Shown: positions 1 to 6,218 of the stretch, one piece after another
Layout: every line of letters starts with the position of its first letter
Numbering within the stretch: the stretch's first letter is position 1
NCBI GenBank assembly: GCA_035264445.1
Contig: DATFQE010000165.1
Location: 1 to 10,689, forward strand
Direction of reading: 5' to 3'
Length of the DNA: 10,689 bases
Origin: DATFQE01 sp035264445
GTDB taxonomy: Bacteria > Actinomycetota > Thermoleophilia > Gaiellales > Gaiellaceae
Translations under genes and position numbers: made by a program
The notes under the pieces: model-generated
Database searches by the model: none
What the model was told of the DNA's origin: nothing
The model's input: only the letters and a program-made list of their open reading frames with translations

Positions 1-1734
1 CGAGGCCGTCAGTGCGACCACGATCGACCGGAACGCCATCGCGAGCACGAGGAACGTCACGCCGACGATGTAGAGCAGGAAGAGCGGCAGCCGCTCCATG
101 ATCCGGTGGGCGATGTCGATGAACGCCGCGTTGAGGCCCGAGACGTAGACCTTGGCCTGGCTGCGCTGCGTCGCGGCCGGCACGATGTCGTTGCGCAGGC
201 GATCGACGAGCTGCTCCGTCTTTTCGTCCTGCGGCGCCGAATCGGGCGTTACGAAGACGATCGCCACCGTCTTGGGGTCGTTGAACTGCGGCTCGCTCGC
301 CGAGGCGACGTCGTCGAGATTGCGGGCGCCGTCGTAGACCCGCTGCGGCGCTTGCTCGTCGCCGTTGACGTCGACGACGATCGGAATCGGGCCGTTGAAC
401 CCTGGCCCGAAGCCCTCAGCAAGCAGGTCGTACGCGCGGCGCGCGGTCTGCGCGGCCGGCTGGGTTCCCTGGTCGGAAGCGCCGAGCCGCACGAGCGCTG
501 ACGTCGCGGCAAGCGTGAGCCCCGCGAGCAGGAGGATCACGAACACCGGCTTCGCGTGCGCGGTCGTGAGCCGACCCCAGCGCGCGATCAGCGTCCGCTC
601 GCGCGCCGCCTCGGAGTCGTCGATCTGCCTGAGGAAGGGGACCTTGAGCCGGTCGACCTTGTGCCCGAGCTTGGCGAGCACCGCGATCAGGAGCGAGTTC
701 GCGATCAGCACCGTCGTCAGCACGCCGAGCGCCGAGCCGATTCCCAGCTTCGTCACGAAGTCGAGGCCGAAGAAGGCGAGCCCGCTCACCGAGATCGCGA
801 CCGTCAGCCCCGCGAAGATCACGGCACGCCCCGCTGAGGCACCGGCTTCCGCCGCGGCGTCCGCCGGCGGTATCCCTTCGTGGAGGAGCTGCCTGAAGCG
901 CGTGACGATGAACAGCGAGTAGTCGATGCCGACTCCGATCCCGATCATCGACACGAGCAGCGGCGTGATCGTGTTGATGTCGGTGAAGCCGGCGATGATG
1001 AAGAGCAGGACGAAGGCAGTCCCGACCGCGACGATCGCCAGAGCCAGCGGGATCGACGCCGCCGCGAACGTGCGGAAGACGACGAGCATGACGATCAGCG
1101 CGGCGAGCAATCCCAGCAGCTCCTGCGTGCCCTGCTCGATCGGCGGGAACTCGGCGTCGCCGTTGAACTCCGCCGTGACGCCCGCCGACGCGACTGCGTT
1201 ACGAACCGTGTCCTCCACGGCTACGACCTGATCGCGGTCCTCCGTCTCGATCGTCTCGGAGAACTGCGCCTCGGCGTAGGCGATGCGCCCGTCGTCGGAG
1301 AACGTGTTCTTGCTGAACGGATCGCCGACGCTCTCGATCCCGGCCCTGTCGTCGGTGGGCTTGAACTCGCCCTTCTTGAGCTTCGCGATCGCGGCGTTGA
1401 TCGCCTGTTTGCGCTCGGGCGTGTCCAGTCGCTGCCCCTCCGGGGCGGCGAAGACGAGGTTGAGGACGGCGCCCTGCTCGGAGGAGAACTCCTCCTTGAT
1501 CAGGTCGGTCGCCCGCTGGGTGTCCGACCCCGGGATCTCGAACTTGTCCTCCAGGCCGCCGCCGAACGCGAAGACGAGAACGATGAGCGCGGCGATGATG
1601 CCGCCCCAGGCGCCGACGACACGCCAAGGATGGGTCGCGCAGGCGCGCATCCAGCGCGCGAGCCCTCCGGTCGACAGGCGTTCGTGGGCCAGGCGCCTCT
1701 CGCGGTCGCCATGGGGGGTGGCGGCGTCAGTCAT
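1..1734 (-). CDS. MMPL/RND family membrane transporter, 3' end outside window
   Basis: The reading frame is open from ATG at 1734 to the window edge: 578 residues with no stop. The start has a GAGGAG ribosome site (1741-1746) 6 nt upstream. Residues about 38-60 form the first membrane helix. A large extracytoplasmic domain follows (about 60-200), then a cluster of helices containing GVGIDYSLF with D271-Y272, which matches the Asp-Tyr proton-relay pair known for MmpL proteins. The second half begins near residue 395 (VFVILLLAG) and shows the same pattern of helix, soluble domain and helix. Family members usually have about 700-750 residues, so the last helices lie beyond the left edge. Such proteins use the proton gradient to export lipids or hydrophobic compounds across the inner membrane; the substrate here cannot be read. 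It is divergent from the phosphoesterase gene at 1895, with no regulator gene visible. Family call is firm, substrate unknown. Confidence 0.93.
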   Translation of the reverse strand, partial: MTDAATPHGDRERRLAHERLSTGGLARWMRACATHPWRVVGAWGGIIAALIVLVFAFGGGLEDKFEIPGSDTQRATDLIKEEFSSEQGAVLNLVFAAPEGQRLDTPERKQAINAAIAKLKKGEFKPTDDRAGIESVGDPFSKNTFSDDGRIAYAEAQFSETIETEDRDQVVAVEDTVRNAVASAGVTAEFNGDAEFPPIEQGTQELLGLLAALIVMLVVFRTFAAASIPLALAIVAVGTAFVLLFIIAGFTDINTITPLLVSMIGIGVGIDYSLFIVTRFRQLLHEGIPPADAAAEAGASAGRAVIFAGLTVAISVSGLAFFGLDFVTKLGIGSALGVLTTVLIANSLLIAVLAKLGHKVDRLKVPFLRQIDDSEAARERTLIARWGRLTTAHAKPVFVILLLAGLTLAATSALVRLGASDQGTQPAAQTARRAYDLLAEGFGPGFNGPIPIVVDVNGDEQAPQRVYDGARNLDDVASASEPQFNDPKTVAIVFVTPDSAPQDEKTEQLVDRLRNDIVPAATQRSQAKVYVSGLNAAFIDIAHRIMERLPLFLLYIVGVTFLVLAMAFRSIVVALTAS

Positions 1735-1774
1735 TCGGCTCTCCTCGTCTAATTGCTCGCTGTCTCCACTCTCT

Positions 1775-1808
1775 GACGGACCAGACTGCCGGAAATCATC
1801 GGTCCGTC
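1775..1808. promoter_or_regulatory. 8-bp perfect inverted repeat in divergent promoter region
   Basis: GACGGACC at 1775-1782 is the exact reverse complement of GGTCCGTC at 1801-1808, with an 18-nt spacer. It lies in the 160-bp gap between the divergent MMPL (start 1734) and phosphoesterase (start 1895) genes. It could be an operator or a small hairpin. MMPL exporters are often controlled by TetR-type repressors that bind inverted repeats, but no such gene is in view. The long spacer is atypical for one dimer site. Confidence 0.35.
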
Positions 1809-1894
1809 GCCACCTTTGTGTCGCGGTGGTGTCCGCAAAGTGCGTGGGATGCGCGGGCGTGCGCGGTCCTGATCGATCCGTAACACTCCGCCGC

Positions 1895-2710
1895 GTGTTG
1901 ATCGCGCAGATCTCCGACCTCCACGTGGGTGGCTCGCGCTACCGCGAGGAGCTCCTGCGGACGGCGATCGCGGAGATCAACGATGCGGGTGCCGACCTCG
2001 TCGTCGTCGCCGGCGACCTGACCGACGACGGCTTCCCGGACCAGTATCCCGTGGCCGCCGAGGAGCTTTCCGCCCTCGCCGGCTCCGCCGACATCGTTCG
2101 CGTCCCCGGCAATCACGACGCGCGCAACGTCGGCTACCTCCATTTCGAGGACACCTTCGGCGGGCGCGACTCCCGCCTGCGGGTCTCGTGCGGCGGGCTC
2201 GACCTGGCGCTCGTCGCCGTCGACTCGACGAAGCCCGACCTCGACGAGGGCGAGATCGGCCGCGAGCACTACGGCTGGATCGAGGACGGCTTCGCCGGCG
2301 ACGCCGATGTTCGCGTCTTCGTCTGCCACCACCACCTGATGCCGATCCCCGGCACCGGCCGCGAGCGGAACCAGGTGCGCGACGCCGGCGACGTGCTCTC
2401 GCTGCTACGCAAGTGGAGCGTCGATCTCGTCCTCGCGGGCCACCGGCACGTGCCGTACGTGTGGCCGGTCGCCGGGATGCTGCTCGTCCATTCCGGGACG
2501 GTCTCGACACTCCGCACCCGCGGGTTTCCCAGCCCGGCCTACAACCTCGTCACCGTCGCGGACGGACGCATCTCGGTCGAGCTCTGCATCCCGGGCGGCC
2601 AACGACAGAGTCTGGGCGACTATCCGCGCGACTGGCCAGAGGAGCTCACGGCCCGCCACATCGACCCGTTCGTCCGTGCGCAGCGGGGCGTCTCCCTCGT
2701 GGACGACTAG
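1895..2710 (+). CDS. Metallophosphoesterase, cyclic-nucleotide phosphodiesterase (CpdA/Icc)-like
   Basis: A 271-residue protein with the full calcineurin-like metal-site series in order: D8-L-H10, G-D41, G-N73-H74-D75, an H145-H146-H147 run, and G-H183-R-H185. This is the signature of class III cyclic-nucleotide phosphodiesterases such as E. coli CpdA (about 275 residues), which hydrolyse cAMP in the cytoplasm using two metal ions. The reaction is inferred from family; many relatives act on other phosphodiesters. The GTG at 1895 is preferred because the family begins directly before the first strand (LIAQISDLH). An in-frame GTG at 1859 would add 12 residues, and the much longer open frame upstream lies antisense to the MMPL gene. 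No Shine-Dalgarno is seen before 1895; TAACAC at 1881-1886 could be a -10 element of a nearly leaderless transcript. No signal peptide. Monocistronic; the next gene is convergent. Confidence 0.88.
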   Translation: MLIAQISDLHVGGSRYREELLRTAIAEINDAGADLVVVAGDLTDDGFPDQYPVAAEELSALAGSADIVRVPGNHDARNVGYLHFEDTFGGRDSRLRVSCGGLDLALVAVDSTKPDLDEGEIGREHYGWIEDGFAGDADVRVFVCHHHLMPIPGTGRERNQVRDAGDVLSLLRKWSVDLVLAGHRHVPYVWPVAGMLLVHSGTVSTLRTRGFPSPAYNLVTVADGRISVELCIPGGQRQSLGDYPRDWPEELTARHIDPFVRAQRGVSLVDD

Positions 2711-2811
2711 CCGCGCGGCGGGATTTCCCAAGAGAAGGAGGGCGCCCTAGCCGTTGCGGCCCCGGCCGGACGCCCCTCACGTTGGCCTCACCGCTGAAGC
2801 CGAAGTTCAAA

Positions 2812-2864
2812 CCGACCGGGAGGGCCACGCGGGGGCCGCAAGCCCGCGCGCCTCTCCCGGTCGG
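2812..2864. terminator. Long imperfect hairpin between convergent genes, probable bidirectional terminator
   Basis: Bases 2812-2833 pair with 2843-2864 in perfect register: 11 contiguous outer pairs (CCGACCGGGAG with CTCCCGGTCGG), one G-U pair, two mismatches (2825/2851 and 2827/2849) and a 6-bp CGCGGG inner stem, closed by a 9-nt loop (2834-2842). It lies 101 nt after the phosphoesterase stop and 42 nt after the zinc-peptidase stop on the other strand, so it could end both transcripts. There is no T-tract on either side. It may instead be one copy of a dispersed palindromic repeat. The rest of 2711-2906 shows no gene. Confidence 0.55.
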
Positions 2865-2906
2865 CAAGTAGATGCGCGAGAGGGCTACGTCTTGCGGTTT
2901 GCCGGG

Positions 2907-3791
2907 CTAGATGGAGCCTGAGAAGGTGTCGCAGGCGGCCGGCTTGCCGTTCTCGTAGCCGCGGCTGAACCACCGGCGCCGCTGCTCCGCGGAGCCGTGC
3001 GTCCACTGCTCGGGATTGACCTGACCCTGGGTCGCCTCCTGGATCCGGTCGTCGCCGACGGCGGCCGCCGCGTCAAGGCCGTCGTTGATGTCGGCCTGGG
3101 TCAGCTCCTCGAGAAAGCCCGTAGAGACCGCATTCGCCGCCCAGACGCCCGCGTAGCAGTCGGCCTGCAGCTCGGTGCGGACGGCCGCGCTCTCGGGCCC
3201 TGTCCCGCCGCTCTGGGCGCGCTCGAGCGTTCCGAGCAGGTTCTGGACGTGATGCCCGTACTCGTGCGCGATCACGTACGCCTGCGCGAACGGACCGCCG
3301 TTCGCCCCGAACCGTGTGCGCAGCTCCTCGAAGAACCCCAGGTCGATGTAGACCTGCCGGTCGGGCGGACAGTAGAACGGCCCGACCTGCGAGCTCGCGT
3401 AGCCGCAGCCGGTTTGCGTGGCGTCGGTGAAGAAGATGGTCTTCGCCGTGGGGTACTGCCTGTTGCTTCGCTCGAACGTCGCTGACCAGAAGCTCTGGAC
3501 GCTGTTGACGACACCGACGATCCGGCAGTCGTCACGCTCGTTCGCGTCCTCACCGCTCTGGCATTCCTCGAGCACCTGGCCCGCGGGCTGACCCGACACC
3601 GAGCGGTCGTCGAGACCCGAGAACGGGTCGCTCGTCCCGCCGCCCGTCGGGTCGACGCCGAGGAGCAGCGCCACCACGAGGACGATCAGCCCGAGGCCGC
3701 CACCGCCGACCGCGAGCCCCCGCCCGCCCCCTACGCCGCGGCGGTCGCTCACCTGCGACGGATCGAGCCTTGCTCCCGGACGGAACCGCAT
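2907..3791 (-). CDS. Neutral zinc metallopeptidase, YpfJ-like, membrane anchored
   Basis: A 294-residue protein. Residues 1-18 include the MRFRPGARLDPSQVSDRRG start typical of the YpfJ/Zn_peptidase family, residues about 25-46 form one glycine- and valine-rich membrane helix, and the rest is an exported-looking catalytic domain. The zinc site is HEYGH at 176-180, with E207 in TELQADCYAG as the likely third ligand. Several cysteines (in ECQSG, DDC, GCGY, FYC, ADC, AAC) could form disulfides, which fits an extracytoplasmic domain. The ATG at 3791 is chosen from the conserved N-terminus, with AAAGAGA just upstream and GGAGG 13 nt upstream; an in-frame start at 3983 would overlap the oxidoreductase gene antisense. 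Natural substrates of this family are not known. It is divergent from the oxidoreductase (55-bp gap) and convergent with the phosphoesterase. No mutation of key residues seen. Confidence 0.9.
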   Translation of the reverse strand: MRFRPGARLDPSQVSDRRGVGGGRGLAVGGGGLGLIVLVVALLLGVDPTGGGTSDPFSGLDDRSVSGQPAGQVLEECQSGEDANERDDCRIVGVVNSVQSFWSATFERSNRQYPTAKTIFFTDATQTGCGYASSQVGPFYCPPDRQVYIDLGFFEELRTRFGANGGPFAQAYVIAHEYGHHVQNLLGTLERAQSGGTGPESAAVRTELQADCYAGVWAANAVSTGFLEELTQADINDGLDAAAAVGDDRIQEATQGQVNPEQWTHGSAEQRRRWFSRGYENGKPAACDTFSGSI

Positions 3792-3846
3792 CGATCTCTT
3801 TCTGCCTCCAAGATGCGAACGACCAAACCCCGGAACCGGAGGAGAG

Positions 3847-5202
3847 ATGACCGCGGAGAGCTTCGACCTGATCGTGATCGGGGCCGGCTCGGCGGCGCGC
3901 GTGGGCGCCGAACGCGCCTCCCGCGACCACGATGCGCGCGTCGCGATGATCGAGCGCGAGCGCTGGGGCGGCAGCTGCCCCAACGTCGCGTGCCGTCCGA
4001 CGAAGGCCTACCTCGTGGCGGCCGAGCTGGCCCACGACGTCAACACGCTGGCCGCCCGGCTCGGGATCGAGGTCGGCCCGGCGCGCGCCGACCTCGGGCG
4101 CGTCGAGGCGTACAAGGACTCCGTCCTCTCGACGCAGGAGCAATGGCGCGAACGGCTCGCGAAGGCCGGCTACGAGCTCGTCGACGGCGTGGCTTCGTTC
4201 GAGGATGCGCACACCGTTCGCGTCGGTGAGCGCGCGTTGACCGCAGAGCGGATCCTCGTCGCCACGGGCTCGCGCACCGCCGTGCCGCCGATCGAGGGGC
4301 TCGAGGACGTCGACTGGCTCGACCACGTCTCGGCGCTCGAGCTGACCGAGCTGCCGGAGTCGCTACTCGTCATCGGTGGCGGCGCCGTCGGGCTCGAGCT
4401 CGCGCAGGCGTTCGCCCGTTTCGGCTCCAGGGTCACGATTGTCGAGGGCGTCGAGCGAATCGCCTTCCGGGACGACGAGCAGGCCGCCGCCGAGCTCGCT
4501 GCCGCGCTCGCAGACGAGCGCATCGAGATCGTCACGGGCGCCTTCGTCGACCGCGTGCGCCGCGACCCGGGCGCCGTGGTCGCCACGGTCGCCGGGCGGG
4601 AGATCCGCGTCGAGCGGATCCTCCTCGCCGCCGGCCGCGTGCCGAACGTCGAGGAGCTCAACCTCGAGCGCGCGGGGATCGAGCGCACGAAACGCGGCAT
4701 CACGGTCGACGGCCATCTGCGCACGAGCGGCGAGGGCGTCTGGGCGGCCGGCGACGTCTGCGGCCTGTACCAGTTCACGCCGATCGCGCAGTACCAGGCA
4801 CGCGTTGCCGTCGCGGACATGTTCACCGACGACGCGCCCGAGGCCGACTACTCCGTGATCCCGACGGCGATCTTCACCGACCCGGAGCTCGCGGGAGTGG
4901 GCAAGACCGAGCGCGAGGCGCGCGACGACGGCCTCGACGTCGAGGTCGTGAGCCACCCACTGTCGGCCGTGACGCGCGCGCAGTACACCGAATCCAAGCG
5001 CGGCCTCTACAAGATCGTCTTCGAGCGCGCGTCCCGGCGGGTGGTGGGAATCCACGTGGTCAACCGGGCGGCCGCGGAGATCGTCCAGGGCCTGGCCGTG
5101 GCAATGAACCTCGGCGCCACCGTCGACGACCTCGCGCGCGTGCACCACACGTACCCGAGCCTCGGCGAGGGCGTGAAGGCGGCGGCCGAGCAGGCCGCCT
5201 AG
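3847..5202 (+). CDS. FAD/NAD(P)-dependent disulfide oxidoreductase, MerA/Lpd-like
   Basis: A 451-residue cytoplasmic flavoenzyme. The FAD motif GAGSAA lies at residues 12-17, the redox-active disulfide is C44-PNVA-C49 followed by RPTK, a second GGGAVG dinucleotide motif near residue 180 binds NAD(P)H, AAGDVCGLYQFTP near 300-312 contacts FAD, and a C-terminal dimerisation domain ends in HHTYPSLGEG. In dihydrolipoamide dehydrogenase the residue before this proline is the catalytic histidine; here it is Y436, with E441 five residues on. Tyrosine is known at this place in mercuric reductase. The protein lacks the C-terminal vicinal cysteines and metal-binding N-terminal domain of MerA, and there are no mer genes nearby, so mercury reduction is not supported. 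No pyruvate-dehydrogenase genes are adjacent either. ATG at 3847 has GGAGG 4 nt upstream (3838-3842). Function is an oxidoreductase of unknown substrate. Confidence 0.9.
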   Translation: MTAESFDLIVIGAGSAARVGAERASRDHDARVAMIERERWGGSCPNVACRPTKAYLVAAELAHDVNTLAARLGIEVGPARADLGRVEAYKDSVLSTQEQWRERLAKAGYELVDGVASFEDAHTVRVGERALTAERILVATGSRTAVPPIEGLEDVDWLDHVSALELTELPESLLVIGGGAVGLELAQAFARFGSRVTIVEGVERIAFRDDEQAAAELAAALADERIEIVTGAFVDRVRRDPGAVVATVAGREIRVERILLAAGRVPNVEELNLERAGIERTKRGITVDGHLRTSGEGVWAAGDVCGLYQFTPIAQYQARVAVADMFTDDAPEADYSVIPTAIFTDPELAGVGKTEREARDDGLDVEVVSHPLSAVTRAQYTESKRGLYKIVFERASRRVVGIHVVNRAAAEIVQGLAVAMNLGATVDDLARVHHTYPSLGEGVKAAAEQAA

Positions 5203-5206
5203 CGCG

Positions 5207-5359
5207 CTACTGGTTCCACTTGTCGGCGGTCTTCTTCCCGTGGCCGCTGTTCTTCGCGCGAACGCTCGTCGGGTCCTGCGTCCCGCGCCTGAGCAGCTCG
5301 GCCTGCGGGTTCTTCTTGGGGTCGGCCTCGGGGTCGACGCCTTGTCGCTTCTTGCTCAT
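5207..5359 (-). CDS. Small basic hypothetical protein, 50 residues
   Basis: The frame from ATG 5359 to TAG 5207 encodes 50 residues rich in lysine, arginine, asparagine and glutamine, with no cysteine and no hydrophobic segment, ending KKTADKWNQ. It is likely a soluble, largely disordered protein, perhaps nucleic-acid binding, but I do not recognise a family with certainty. GC-rich third positions and a snug fit between neighbours (4 nt from the oxidoreductase stop, 42 nt from the cupin start on the opposite strand) support a real gene. The ribosome site is weak (GCAGG, spacing about 5 nt). The longer in-frame extension upstream runs antisense through the cupin gene and is unlikely. Confidence 0.7.
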   Translation of the reverse strand: MSKKRQGVDPEADPKKNPQAELLRRGTQDPTSVRAKNSGHGKKTADKWNQ

Positions 5360-5389
5360 GAGGCCTGCGTAACCGGGCGGGCGGCGGCG

Positions 5390-5401
5390 TAAACTCGCGC
5401 C
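5390..5401 (+). promoter_or_regulatory. Candidate -10 element of a leaderless cupin transcript
   Basis: TAAACT at 5390-5395 fits the actinobacterial TAnnnT -10 pattern and ends 6 nt before the ATG at 5402, so transcription would begin at or next to the start codon. There is no Shine-Dalgarno sequence in the 42-bp gap. Leaderless mRNAs of this form are common in Actinomycetota. No convincing -35 is visible. Confidence 0.45.
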
Positions 5402-5794
5402 ATGAGCAACTACGCGTTCGGCTCGATCGACGAGCTCGGCGACGGCCCCGGCTTCCGCAAGGTCCGCCAGGCGCTCGGCGTCGAGGCCTTCGGCGTCAAC
5501 GCGGTCGTCTATCCCCCGCACTTCGAGGGCTTCCCGCACTACCACGACGAGCAGGACGAGCTCTACTTCGTCCACAAGGGACGAGCCCGCGTCGACGTGG
5601 AAGGCGAGTCGCACGAGCTCGGGCCCGGCGGCCTCTTCCACTGCAAGTCGACGACGGTGAGGAAGCTCGCGAGCATCGGCGACGAGGAGCTCGTGCTCCT
5701 GATCGTCGGCGGCAAGGACGGCTACGTCGGCCGCGACGGCCACATCGACGATCCGGTCGAGCAACAGCGCCGGATCGAGTTCGGCAAGGCCTAG
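5402..5794 (+). CDS. Small single-domain cupin protein
   Basis: A 130-residue protein consisting of one cupin beta-barrel. Motif 1 is GFPHYHDEQDELYFVHKG (residues 43-60), with H46, H48 and E53 in the HxH(x)4E spacing; motif 2 is PGGLFH (75-80), giving H80 as the fourth metal ligand. The usual asparagine of motif 2 is absent. Such stand-alone cupins bind a divalent metal and serve as isomerases, dioxygenases or sugar/phenol-binding proteins; nothing here picks one. It is probably cytoplasmic, as no signal peptide is present. The start lacks a ribosome site and looks leaderless. Its stop shares the CTAG tetranucleotide with the stop of the convergent gene at 5791, a 4-nt tail overlap. No operon partner on this strand. 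Confidence 0.85.
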   Translation: MSNYAFGSIDELGDGPGFRKVRQALGVEAFGVNAVVYPPHFEGFPHYHDEQDELYFVHKGRARVDVEGESHELGPGGLFHCKSTTVRKLASIGDEELVLLIVGGKDGYVGRDGHIDDPVEQQRRIEFGKA

Positions 5795-6210
5795 CGGCGA
5801 CGAGCGACGCCCGCGGCCACGAGGCCGCCGAGAATCGCGCCCGCGGCGAGCACCTGAAGGCTCGCGGGTACGCCGCCCGGCCGGTGCCAGCCCGCGATGC
5901 GGTGGCTCGGAAAGAGCTTCTTCCCGCCCGGGCGCGGGAACCGGAGCACGTGCTCGGCATCCGGCACGGCGCTCGCAAACCCGCCGAGGGTGGCCGGATC
6001 GAGCGGCCCGCGTGCGATCCCGAGGGCGAGGATGCCGCCGATGGACGTCCAGAGCTCGAACTTCCGCCAGCCGATGTCGTGATGCGGCATCCGGTCGCCG
6101 GCGACGTGGAGCAGCGGGCCGGCGACGAGCGCCGCACCGCGCGAGCGGAGCAGCGCCCCGGCGGCCGCGCCCGTCGCGACGTGAAGCGAGGAGATCACAT
6201 TCGCAATCAT
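5791..6210 (-). CDS. Small membrane protein with His/Asp motif (YdjM/DUF457-like)
   Basis: A 139-residue protein with about three hydrophobic segments (near 11-34, 50-66 and 116-136) ending in RRR. The pattern H10-VATGAAAG, then LLHVAGD (H35, D39) and PHHD (H43, H44, D45), resembles the YdjM/DUF457 group of inner-membrane proteins sometimes called metal-dependent hydrolases; the likeness is from memory of the pattern and the activity is unproven. It could coordinate a metal at the membrane face. ATG 6210 is used; an in-frame GTG at 6198 is possible since neither has a clear Shine-Dalgarno. Its start is only 8 nt from the divergent methyltransferase start, so its promoter must lie inside that gene. 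Its stop overlaps the cupin stop by 4 nt. Confidence 0.7.
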   Translation of the reverse strand: MIANVISSLHVATGAAAGALLRSRGAALVAGPLLHVAGDRMPHHDIGWRKFELWTSIGGILALGIARGPLDPATLGGFASAVPDAEHVLRFPRPGGKKLFPSHRIAGWHRPGGVPASLQVLAAGAILGGLVAAGVARRR

Positions 6211-6218
6211 GGAGACAT

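Noticed and set aside
880..1752. Long Arg/Asp-rich open frames on the + strand opposite the MMPL gene
   Set aside because: Low-complexity shadow frames typical of high-GC DNA; the MMPL translation on the minus strand has clear domain motifs.
1283..1894. Long N-terminal extension of the phosphoesterase frame
   Set aside because: It runs antisense through the MMPL gene; family proteins begin just before the QISDLH strand.
2805..2813. GTTCAAACC resembling a tRNA T-loop
   Set aside because: No acceptor stem, anticodon arm or D-arm can be formed around it.
3847..5202. Mercuric reductase call
   Set aside because: Tyr436 matches, but the C-terminal vicinal cysteines, HMA domain and any mer neighbour are absent.
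6012..6218. N-terminal extension of the methyltransferase frame
   Set aside because: It is arginine/alanine-rich antisense to the small membrane protein, and ATG 6219 has its own ribosome site.
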